A DNA stretch of 64,000 nt from Methylotenera sp. (GTDB lineage Bacteria; Pseudomonadota; Gammaproteobacteria; Burkholderiales; Methylophilaceae). The position numbers and the translations under genes were made by a program. Location: positions 33,739 through 97,738 of the forward strand of contig JAKFVB010000002.1 in the NCBI GenBank assembly GCA_021732405.1, given 5' to 3'. The notes under the pieces are model-generated. The model worked only from the letters and a program-made list of their open reading frames with translations. It did no database searches and was not told the origin of the DNA. This document shows, in pieces, positions 43,477 through 51,170 of this stretch. The stretch's first letter is position 1. The number at the start of each line of letters is the position of its first letter.

Positions 43477-45144
43477 TTATGTTTTAAATACGGGGTTAAT
43501 TGGTAGGTTAATAGTAAAAAGTGCACCACCAAATTGACTGTTTGAACAAGTAATTTCACCTAAGTGCGACAGTATAATTTGTCGAACAATCGCTAAGCCT
43601 AGACCTACTCCACCCGCACGCTGCGTAAAAAAAGGCTCAAAGATTTGTGCTTGAATTTCTGCTGTCATACCTGGCCCATCATCAGAGATTTCTACTTTTG
43701 CAAAAGCTTCATGTGTATATAACTTAATATTTACTTTACCGCCGACTGGCAAAATTTGGATTGCATTCATTAAGATGTTCATAAAAACTTGGGTCATTTG
43801 ATCTGTATCTATTTCTAAAAATACAGGCTCTGCTAATTCAGCGCTCAATACAATACCGTTTGAATCTGCTTGTGTTCGTAATAGTGCAATTGAATTATGA
43901 ATAACCTTTGCAATATCCACTCTAGCAAAAATAGGTGAACGTGGTCTTGCCGCATCAATTAAAGTAGAAACCAATTTATTTAGACGTTCTGTTTCAGAAA
44001 TAATAAACCCTAGCACTTCTCTACCATCATTGCTAAGTGTTGGCTCACGCAATAACAAATCAGCAGATGATCTTAGAATTCCTAATGGTGTACGGATTTC
44101 ATGGCTCATTGCGGCTGCTAACTCTCCTACTACTGCTAATTTTGCAGCTCTGGTGAGATTCGCTTGGGTTTTAGCTAAGTCGTCAATCAAACCTTCAAAT
44201 GCTAGCCCTAACTCTTGTACTTCTGGGGGCCCTGATTTTGGTGTTTCACTAAGTTGTCCTTGGTTAAAGCTACGAACAAAAATGGTTAGTTTAGCTATAG
44301 GTTGCGTAATTGCTTGCGCAATTGGAGTGACTAAAAATGCTGCCAATAAAAGTGTACTTGCCAACAAAGCAAGAAATATATAACCCAGACGATGTACAGG
44401 CGCGACGGCTAATGAATGTAACTTTTCTACACGCACCTGCCATTTTGATACTACTGACTGGCTAGAAAACGGACTAACTGCACGCATTTCATAGCCATTT
44501 TGAGAATTCCAATTGCTGGTTGATGCCAACACATGTCCTTGTTCATCAAATAAGGCTGCAGCACTAGGCTTACGTACAGATACTTTAAGAAAATCTTGTA
44601 TTTGTTGCCAATTGAATTCAGCAACAAGTTTTCCAATGACTTGATTAGAGTTATCGTCTCTAATCTCCTGAGAAATTGCCAAGACATTACTTTTGATCCT
44701 GTAAAAATCTATTCGCTTTTCAGCTGCATCATGACTAAACCAATAAGTGCGTAAGTTTGCAGGTTGATTTAACAACTTAGCATCGCTGGAGGCAATAACT
44801 TTGTTGTTATTATCAATCACATAAATCGACTTATATACACCATCATAGCTACTATTTAACTCCTCTAAAAATATAGATAACCGTTTATCAACATCTTCTA
44901 GCAAAAGTTCTTGCATAATGGCGAGTTGACTCCATGAGGCCACATTTTTAACCCGCTCAAACATCATGCGAGAGACATCATTGTTTAAAGTTTGACTCAG
45001 GGTTACGATGTCTCGCGTGAGTTCCTTTTTAAGCACTACTCTTGCTTGATAAAAGCTTAAAAAGCTGACTAGCATTGCTGGTAGTAATCCTGCTAAAAGA
45101 AATGCTAGTAATAAAAGCTTAGGAATAGATAGGCGTTTAATCAA
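43477..45144 (-). CDS. Membrane sensor histidine kinase
   Basis: The protein has 555 residues. An N-terminal helix (LLLLAFLLAGLLPAMLVSFLSF) is followed by a periplasmic sensor of about 220 residues with a Cache-like look (YVIDNNNKVIASSDAKLL). The second helix (LGYIFLALLASTLLLAAFLV) leads to HAMP. Then come AAMSHEIRTPLG (phosphoryl His), NILMNAIQIL, DDGPGM and GGVGLGLAIV (ATP site). It pairs with the sigma54-type regulator next to it. The signal is unknown. The divergent outer-membrane and binding-protein genes suggest it senses a periplasmic small molecule or ion. Confidence 0.9.
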   Translation of the reverse strand: MIKRLSIPKLLLLAFLLAGLLPAMLVSFLSFYQARVVLKKELTRDIVTLSQTLNNDVSRMMFERVKNVASWSQLAIMQELLLEDVDKRLSIFLEELNSSYDGVYKSIYVIDNNNKVIASSDAKLLNQPANLRTYWFSHDAAEKRIDFYRIKSNVLAISQEIRDDNSNQVIGKLVAEFNWQQIQDFLKVSVRKPSAAALFDEQGHVLASTSNWNSQNGYEMRAVSPFSSQSVVSKWQVRVEKLHSLAVAPVHRLGYIFLALLASTLLLAAFLVTPIAQAITQPIAKLTIFVRSFNQGQLSETPKSGPPEVQELGLAFEGLIDDLAKTQANLTRAAKLAVVGELAAAMSHEIRTPLGILRSSADLLLREPTLSNDGREVLGFIISETERLNKLVSTLIDAARPRSPIFARVDIAKVIHNSIALLRTQADSNGIVLSAELAEPVFLEIDTDQMTQVFMNILMNAIQILPVGGKVNIKLYTHEAFAKVEISDDGPGMTAEIQAQIFEPFFTQRAGGVGLGLAIVRQIILSHLGEITCSNSQFGGALFTINLPINPVFKT

Positions 45145-45203
45145 AACCGTAAATACGCTTACGTTTTATCAATTATGAGATAATTATGATTAGTCAGACG
45201 GCA

Positions 45204-45220
45204 TCGCAAAGTTGTTGCGA
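45204..45220. promoter_or_regulatory. Inverted repeat upstream of the outer-membrane protein gene
   Basis: TCGCAA (45204-45209) and TTGCGA (45215-45220) form a perfect six-base inverted repeat with a five-base spacer. It lies 15 bases before the start at 45235 and between the divergent kinase and outer-membrane genes. It may be a regulator-binding site or a leader hairpin. Confidence 0.4.
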
Positions 45221-45234
45221 ATTTGAGGTTATTC

Positions 45235-46239
45235 ATGCGCATTAGTTGTGTTTTCATTGTTGGTAGTCTAGCCTTGAGTATAGGGCTATGCAAGCCCGTA
45301 TTTTCTGAAGAAACAGCTAATTGGAAAGAAAATTTTAAGTTAGGTGGATTTAGTAGCGCAGGAATCATCATTAACCGCGATGAAAGTCCAGAAGCAGCTA
45401 TAAATGAGGTAAGCTTGTTGCTAACCTGGGCTAATGACTCACGTTTAAGTTTTTTTAGTGAACTAGAGCTTGAGCGACCCTTAAGCTGGGGTGATGAGGA
45501 AAAGTTTAGTCGTAAAGAAGGACGGTTAGATTTAGAGCGCTTATACTTTGATTACAATATCTCAGAAAAGATAAATTTCCGAGCAGGTCGTTTTTTAACG
45601 CCGAATAGCCGATGGAATCTTTTGCGTGCGCCCCCACTGGTTTGGACAAGTTCGCGTCCACTTGCCACCTCTAGGCTTTTCCCCACAAGAACAGATGGTT
45701 TAATGTTGCATGGTGCCATACCTTTTAAAAACAGCGCCTTTGAATATAAGCTGTTCGCAGAGCTTTTAGAAGACCAAGAACAAGAAAATAACGAATTAGA
45801 GTTTGAGCATGTTCGGGGTGCACGATTTAGTCTAAAAAATGAGTCAGACCTTGGAATGTCACTCGTATCGTTTGAGGAAAGTGGCGTTAATGGAGGGAGC
45901 TTTCGAATGTTGGGTCTTGATTATCTAACGCACATTAAAGGCATTGAAGTAAGTGCTGAAGGTTTTCAAAGGTTTAACACTGATAATAAAGATGGTGGTA
46001 GCGGTGCATATGTACAAACTGCTGTACCACTCAACTCTGTAGGTTTTCATGATTGGTACTGGATTACACGACTTGAGACATTTCAACGACCTAATGAGGG
46101 GTCATTTGAGCGTTGGCTATTGGGTGCAACTTGGCGGATAAAACCAACACAGCTACTGAAGCTAGAGTTTATTGGTGGCAGCGGCGACCAACCTGAATCC
46201 CCTCGCGGGTTTACCGCGTCATTTGCACTGTTTTTTTAA
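45235..46239 (+). CDS. Outer-membrane porin-like protein
   Basis: The start at 45235 is favoured by GAGG six bases upstream and gives 334 residues. A signal peptide (MRISCVFIVGSLALSIGLCKP) precedes alternating amphipathic strands with aromatic girdles (FKLGGFSSAGIII, KINFRAGRFLTPN, GFHDWYWITRLETFQ). The last residues LGFTASFALFF-like (GFTASFALFF) end in Phe, as outer-membrane barrels do. The family resembles phosphate-selective or DUF3570-like porins but is not certain. It is divergent from the two-component genes and precedes a binding-protein-like gene by 12 bases. Confidence 0.7.
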   Translation: MRISCVFIVGSLALSIGLCKPVFSEETANWKENFKLGGFSSAGIIINRDESPEAAINEVSLLLTWANDSRLSFFSELELERPLSWGDEEKFSRKEGRLDLERLYFDYNISEKINFRAGRFLTPNSRWNLLRAPPLVWTSSRPLATSRLFPTRTDGLMLHGAIPFKNSAFEYKLFAELLEDQEQENNELEFEHVRGARFSLKNESDLGMSLVSFEESGVNGGSFRMLGLDYLTHIKGIEVSAEGFQRFNTDNKDGGSGAYVQTAVPLNSVGFHDWYWITRLETFQRPNEGSFERWLLGATWRIKPTQLLKLEFIGGSGDQPESPRGFTASFALFF

Positions 46240-46251
46240 CGGTGTAATGGC

Positions 46252-46683
46252 ATGCATAGCTTAACGATTATTATCTTAACACTTTCGATAATGGCATCAT
46301 TTAGTGCCATTGCCCATGAACGTCAGCCAATTATTGCAGTGGTAGTAGATGCTAAGGAAAATTTGACAGAGTTAAAATTTACTAATAACGAATTACGTTT
46401 AATTTATTGGCGCAAACAATTGTATTGGCCAATGGGTCGCAGAATTAAGCCAATTAATCTAACTGCCGAACATCCCCTACGTTCGCAGTTCACTCAGGCT
46501 GTATTAGGTAGCCTACCTAAAATGCAAATTGATTATTGGAACGGTTTATACTTTGATGGTATATCTCCACCACACTCGGTTAATTCTGAAGAGGCCGTAA
46601 TTCGTTTCATAACACAAACTGACGGAGCAATTGGTTATATAAACGCCTGCAAAATTGATAATCGTGTAAAACCATTAGCTTGA
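46252..46683 (+). CDS. Small periplasmic phosphate-binding-like protein
   Basis: The protein has 143 residues with a signal peptide (TIIILTLSIMASFSAIAHE). The mature part reads TNNELRLIYWRKQLYWPMGRRIKPIN, which looks like the core of PstS-like periplasmic binding proteins (ELxxIFxGKxxxWxxGxxIxP). It then has EEAVIRFITQTDGAIGYI (the later GAIGYI motif). It is only about half the length of PstS. Such small proteins occur next to NtrC-type two-component systems and porins, where they may be accessory sensors. Phosphate binding is not established here. Confidence 0.7.
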   Translation: MHSLTIIILTLSIMASFSAIAHERQPIIAVVVDAKENLTELKFTNNELRLIYWRKQLYWPMGRRIKPINLTAEHPLRSQFTQAVLGSLPKMQIDYWNGLYFDGISPPHSVNSEEAVIRFITQTDGAIGYINACKIDNRVKPLA

Positions 46684-46747
46684 ATTATTAATAACCAAAT
46701 CAATATGAGCGAACCATCCACAAATTACTGTGATAAGTAGATCAAAA

Positions 46748-47170
46748 TTACTTTTTAGAAATAACTATAAGCCCCACAAGAATTAATATGGCACCACAAG
46801 CAATGCGCCAAGTAATCGCTTCTTTGAGTAGCCACCAAGCCAGCAGTATGGCCACTATTACACTTCCCTTATCGATTAAAGCAACTGTTGCTACGTCACC
46901 TAATTTGAGGGCTTTGTAGTAAAAAATCCATGAGCCTGTTGTAGTCAATGCAGATAAACCAAGCCAGAAATAATTATCTTTTTGTAACGCTTTGAAATCT
47001 ATTGAAGTTGAAGAGAGAAACGCAAATAACAATATAAATCCACACACAAAAAGCGTGCGGATTGTTAGACCTAGTTCAGCTGAAATACCCACTAAACCCT
47101 GCTTGGCAATCACCGAAGTAAAGCCTGCGAAGCACGCCGAAATAATTGCATATACAACCCAATGCTTCAT
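46748..47170 (-). CDS. Single-domain EamA/DMT-family transporter
   Basis: A 140-residue membrane protein with four or five helices: WVVYAIISACFAGFTSVIAKQGL, GLTIRTLFVCGFILLFAFLS, FWLGLSALTTTGSWIFYYKAL, DVATVALIDKGSVIVAILLAWWLL, and a final helix ending VGLIVISKK. This is one EamA unit; full-length members have two, so it must dimerise, like the small CEO/EmrE-like proteins. The substrate is unknown. Confidence 0.85.
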   Translation of the reverse strand: MKHWVVYAIISACFAGFTSVIAKQGLVGISAELGLTIRTLFVCGFILLFAFLSSTSIDFKALQKDNYFWLGLSALTTTGSWIFYYKALKLGDVATVALIDKGSVIVAILLAWWLLKEAITWRIACGAILILVGLIVISKK

Positions 47171-47223
47171 TTAACCCAGCTAATTTTTATTTTTTAAATG
47201 CATTATCAAAGCACTAATTGAAT

Positions 47224-47616
47224 TTACTCAACATATTTTTTATAGCTTTCGTAGCATAACACCCACAGGGAATAAACCGTGATTCTCCCCCAAAAATCAA
47301 CAAATACAATAGTCTCTGGTGTGTTACTAATTTGATTAAAGTAAGCCATTAACAAAAATAAAGGAATATTTAAGCTGACTATAATCAAAACTAAGTTCCT
47401 TAGTGGCTCAGATGATGAAACATATTTTATATATAACGCAAAGCCAATAAACCACATCGAATAAACAGTAAATCTTCCCCAAAAATCAATAAATACAGCT
47501 GCGTTTGCAGATGTGCTCAGCAAATGTAAATATGCCATTCCAAGAAACAATAACGTATTTGCTACAACCAGAAATCCGAAAAAGTTCTTTAATTGATGAT
47601 TGTTCTTAAAAGTCAT
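47224..47616 (-). CDS. Four-helix membrane protein with internal duplication
   Basis: A 130-residue membrane protein of unknown family with AGGA before its ATG. Two similar halves are visible: NTLLFLGMAYLHLLSTSANAAVFIDFWGRFTVYSMW against IPLFLLMAYFNQISNTPETIVFVDFWGRITVYSLW, both followed by a Tyr/Lys-containing end (IKYV and KKYVE). The (I/V)F(I/V)DFWGR(F/I)TVYS(M/L)W block is almost identical. The halves are probably two helical hairpins. Function is unknown. It lies between a DMT transporter and a COG4705-like protein. Confidence 0.7.
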   Translation of the reverse strand: MTFKNNHQLKNFFGFLVVANTLLFLGMAYLHLLSTSANAAVFIDFWGRFTVYSMWFIGFALYIKYVSSSEPLRNLVLIIVSLNIPLFLLMAYFNQISNTPETIVFVDFWGRITVYSLWVLCYESYKKYVE

Positions 47617-47666
47617 TAATTTTCCTAAAAAGTATCAAATTTTTGTTCAAGGAACAACTTTCAAAA

Positions 47667-48443
47667 CTAATGTGCTCCTGCTTTTGCCGCTCGCTGCGGA
47701 AAAAAATAAATGCATGCTAGGATCAGTAACATGAGCGTGATGGATGCAGAGTAACGGCTTAGTGCCAATCCCCCAGAGGCAACTGGTTTATCAAGGAAAT
47801 CACCGACAACCGCACCGAGCGGGCGGGTTAAAATAAAGGCTCCCCAGAATAAGAGGGTTTTAGATATTCTTGTATAAAAATGTGCGACTATGATGATCAA
47901 TAAAATACTTCCGAAAATTGCTGCTGCTCCAACATAGCCTAACCCAGCTGCATCGGCTGTCCAATCACCAAGCGCGGTGCCTAAGGTCTGTGAGAACATA
48001 ATGGTCACCCAGTAAAACATCTCTGCTGTTGGTGTGTTGACTGTGTTTATAGAAACTGAACCGAGTGTTTTGTACCACACCATTAAAGAGGCAAGCAATA
48101 AGCCGAGCAAAAGCGCAGACCCGCCTGTGTAGCCAATGCCCAAAGACCGTGTTGCATAGTCGGCTAAAGTTGTTCCCACCGTAGTAGTGGCAACAATAGT
48201 TAGCCAGTACAAATAAGGATGGAATTGCCTAGCTTTAATTTGTGCCGTTACGGCAATAATAAAAATGCCTGCAAAAATGAATGTGCTAAATAAATAACCT
48301 AGATTTAGCGACATGGATACTGCATCTCCCGCCGTTTCACCAAGAGTAGTTGCAAAAATCTTAACTATCCAAAAAACAAATGTTAATGCAGGGACTTTAC
48401 TCAGCACCTCGCCATACATAATCTCTTGATTCATACGTTTCAC
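47667..48443 (-). CDS. COG4705-like integral membrane protein
   Basis: A 258-residue membrane protein of about eight helices. The GTG at 48443 is chosen because GGAG lies eight bases upstream. Four variants of a (T/P)xGxxxxDx unit appear: TTLGETAGDAV, TVGTTLADYA, TLGTALGDWT and PLGAVVGDFLD. These are the recurring motif of the COG4705 group of uncharacterised membrane-anchored proteins. The internal repeats imply duplication of a two-helix unit. The function is not known. The Asp and Thr/Gly residues in the membrane could bind a cation. It begins 14 bases after the LTA-synthase-like gene. Confidence 0.8.
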   Translation of the reverse strand: MKRMNQEIMYGEVLSKVPALTFVFWIVKIFATTLGETAGDAVSMSLNLGYLFSTFIFAGIFIIAVTAQIKARQFHPYLYWLTIVATTTVGTTLADYATRSLGIGYTGGSALLLGLLLASLMVWYKTLGSVSINTVNTPTAEMFYWVTIMFSQTLGTALGDWTADAAGLGYVGAAAIFGSILLIIIVAHFYTRISKTLLFWGAFILTRPLGAVVGDFLDKPVASGGLALSRYSASITLMLLILACIYFFPQRAAKAGAH

Positions 48444-48457
48444 TTAGCACTCCTTTG

Positions 48458-50395
48458 TTAGTTTATATTTTCAGATTCTTTTAATGCGCCCGTTTTAAAT
48501 GCGCGATTAGCTGTTTGATAATAAGCTATCGCCTCATTCAACAATGCCTTATCCATTTTTGTAGGCGTAGACTCCATCGTGATGGGATCAACCTTGTAAG
48601 CTTCTGTTTTTTGTTTAGGGCTTAATACAACCAAAGTATCATTTTTGTAATATCCCAACTCTTGGTAATTGCTGATGAATGCACGCGAGGCAATTTGCTC
48701 GGATTGATCTTCAAACAGCGACTGACCAAAAAAATGCTCATCGCCTTTTTTACCCAACACATCCAATAGTGTTGGCACGATATCAATTTGGCTGGCCATA
48801 CGGCTGTAATGACCTGAAGGCAACATGTCAGGTGCGTAAAAAATTAAAGGGATGTGATATTTAGCAACTGGGAGTTTGGTTTTTCCAGCAACAGATGAAC
48901 AGTGGTCTGCCACAATCACAAATAAGGTATCTTTAAACCAAGGTTTTGTTTTGGCTTTTGCAATTAGCTGACCAATAGCGTAATCGGTATATTTGACTGC
49001 ACCTGCTCGATTACCTTGTGGCAAATCAATTTTACCCGCAGGATAAGTAAATGGTCGATGGTTACTCGTTGTCATAATTTGCGCAAAAAATGGCTTGCCT
49101 GTTTTTGATGTCTTATCAAGCTGCAAAATTGCGTTATCAAACAAACTTTCATCATCTACACCCCAAACATTTTCATGCTGTATCGTTTTTTTATCGAAAT
49201 CAGTACGGTCTACCACTTTGTAGTTATTACCTCTGTAATAGGCATTCATGTTATCAAAGTAGCCATAGCCTCCGTAGATAAAGAATGTATTGAAGTTTTG
49301 CGCCCCTAGCATTTCGCCAATGGTGGCTAGATGCTCATTATTAGGTCTGCGCACAATGGCTTGGCCAGGAATAGGTGGGATTGCAATAGTAAGTGCGTCT
49401 AAGCCGCGCACCGTACGCGTGCCAGTTGCAAAAATTTTGTCAAAAATTAATCCTTCTTTAGCTATTTTGTCTAGGTTAGGTGTTAGATTTTCAGTATTGC
49501 CATATACGCCAACATACGAAGCAGAAAAGCTTTCAACTGAAACCAACACAATGTTTTTAGGGCGACGTTTGAAATTACCCATTTCGAAAGTTTCGGCTTC
49601 ATCTACATCTTCTTTAAGTACATCTGTAGTTAATTTTCGCTCTACTTCAAGACTACGTAGAACTTTATCCGCCTTAGCCTGAGGTATAGTTTTGTAAAAT
49701 TGGTCATAATCTAATTCATTACGACGCATGGCGGACGCCAAAGTAAACAAACCATTACCCGATAACTCATTGGCATAAGCATTTTTACTGAATGCCATTT
49801 GATCAGCGTTTGCAAGTTGATAACTTAATAGTGGTAGGCCTAACAGCGCCAACAATATAATTGTTTTCTGTTTAGCCAACATAGGATTATGTTTAAACAC
49901 TATAAATTTGTGTGCCAACCACATCATGCACATTGCTATAAAAGCGATTGCAAACACTATTAAAGGTACTGGATAAGACTCACGAATATTCCCGACCACT
50001 TCATGGGTGTAAATTAAATAATCGACTGCGATAAAATTGAATCTTGTGGTGAATTCTTGCCAAAATATCACTTCCGAAACCACACCAAATAAAAGAGCAA
50101 AAGTAATAACACATGCAATTGCCCATTTTAATGGGTTAAGCCAGCGTTTGGTTCGCCAGCTATTAGGCAAGGCTATGGAGAGTATTAACCAAGGTACGAT
50201 TAAATAAGCCAGTGTGCTCAAGTCAAACCATAAGCCACGACTCAACATTTTAATGGTTTGACCAAGAGATAACTGCGTTGGACCAACATCTATCCAAAGC
50301 GCTAACCTAAGCAATAGCCACACACTCAAAGCAATCAAGGTCAGAAATACAGTGAAAGGTAATTCAATACGAGAGGATTTTAATGTTTTTTGCAT
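48458..50395 (-). CDS. LTA-synthase-like sulfatase (glycerophosphotransferase family)
   Basis: The protein has 645 residues. Five N-terminal helices (about 1-210) are followed by a periplasmic sulfatase-type domain. The domain has NIVLVSVESFSASYVGVYG (metal-binding Glu), FATGTRTVRGLD (nucleophile Thr), FFIYGGYGYFDNM and FVIVADHCSS (metal-binding Asp and His). This is the LtaS/OpgB/EptA fold. In Gram-negatives such enzymes transfer phosphoglycerol or phosphoethanolamine to periplasmic glucans or lipid A, so the acceptor here is open. It follows the PAP2 gene in the envelope operon. Confidence 0.85.
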   Translation of the reverse strand: MQKTLKSSRIELPFTVFLTLIALSVWLLLRLALWIDVGPTQLSLGQTIKMLSRGLWFDLSTLAYLIVPWLILSIALPNSWRTKRWLNPLKWAIACVITFALLFGVVSEVIFWQEFTTRFNFIAVDYLIYTHEVVGNIRESYPVPLIVFAIAFIAMCMMWLAHKFIVFKHNPMLAKQKTIILLALLGLPLLSYQLANADQMAFSKNAYANELSGNGLFTLASAMRRNELDYDQFYKTIPQAKADKVLRSLEVERKLTTDVLKEDVDEAETFEMGNFKRRPKNIVLVSVESFSASYVGVYGNTENLTPNLDKIAKEGLIFDKIFATGTRTVRGLDALTIAIPPIPGQAIVRRPNNEHLATIGEMLGAQNFNTFFIYGGYGYFDNMNAYYRGNNYKVVDRTDFDKKTIQHENVWGVDDESLFDNAILQLDKTSKTGKPFFAQIMTTSNHRPFTYPAGKIDLPQGNRAGAVKYTDYAIGQLIAKAKTKPWFKDTLFVIVADHCSSVAGKTKLPVAKYHIPLIFYAPDMLPSGHYSRMASQIDIVPTLLDVLGKKGDEHFFGQSLFEDQSEQIASRAFISNYQELGYYKNDTLVVLSPKQKTEAYKVDPITMESTPTKMDKALLNEAIAYYQTANRAFKTGALKESENIN

Positions 50396-50426
50396 GGTGA
50401 CTTATCAATAATGTTCATTAGGAAAA

Positions 50427-51170
50427 TTAGTACGTGTAATCAAGCGATCTAAATTCGACTTGCTTTTTTTTAGCGAGGCTGGCTATGTTGCAAGCGCTAA
50501 GGATTAATAAAACCAACCACACCACCCAGGCAGACCAAAGACTATGCGATAAGAAATGTGCACCACGTATCATTTGTGTCCAACCCATCACAAAGCCCAG
50601 CATGAGAGACATCACTAAACTGACGTAGGCGAATATTGGATGTGTGCGTCGGAAGGTAAAGAAGAATGCCATCAATGCAAATCCACCGCTGGCATGCCCG
50701 CCTGGCCAGCAATGTCCACCCAGCTCTCCGATTGGTAAGCTAGCGAACATTGGATAAAATTGAAGGCTGCCGCCAAACTGGGTCAAATCCCAAGGGCATG
50801 CATGCATGCTTTGACTTTTAAGAATAGAGACTGCAAGCGTGCTTAGCATCATGCCTACGAAAGACCAACATAATTGACGGCGGACCAATGCAGATAATTT
50901 GAATTTATCACCTAAGACAGCTAAGAATAGCGTCGTTAGGGCCACAAAAATTACAAAATACCGTAATCCCACATGCATCACTTGTGTTAAAAATAAGTCA
51001 TTCTTTAAACTGAAAACTTTATTTTCTATATCGTAATAAGGAATGATTAAATCAAAATCCAAATTAGTTCTTGGATAAATCCACAATAGAAATACTGCAC
51101 AAGCAATCAAATAAAACATCTGTTTGATATGCCAGATTGCGAACGGAGTTAGCTTGTCAAAGGCCCTCAT
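50427..51170 (-). CDS. PAP2-family membrane phosphatase
   Basis: A 247-residue membrane protein with about six helices. The PAP2 motifs are partly altered: KSQSMHACPWD (K-x6-CP in place of K-x6-RP), WPGGHASGGFALM (PSGH-like) and RGAHFLSHSLWSAW (R-x5-H). This is the form seen in the PAP2 subfamily near EptA-like enzymes. It would remove phosphate from a lipid such as undecaprenyl pyrophosphate or lipid A. Its ATG overlaps the end of the fusion protein gene upstream (TAATG), so they are coupled. Confidence 0.85.
   Translation of the reverse strand: MRAFDKLTPFAIWHIKQMFYLIACAVFLLWIYPRTNLDFDLIIPYYDIENKVFSLKNDLFLTQVMHVGLRYFVIFVALTTLFLAVLGDKFKLSALVRRQLCWSFVGMMLSTLAVSILKSQSMHACPWDLTQFGGSLQFYPMFASLPIGELGGHCWPGGHASGGFALMAFFFTFRRTHPIFAYVSLVMSLMLGFVMGWTQMIRGAHFLSHSLWSAWVVWLVLLILSACNIASLAKKKQVEFRSLDYTY

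Noticed and set aside
45145-45234. Possible sigma54 promoter before the outer-membrane gene
   Set aside because: The only GG and GC elements (CGGCAT and TTGC) are 17 bases apart instead of 12, and no TGGC is present.
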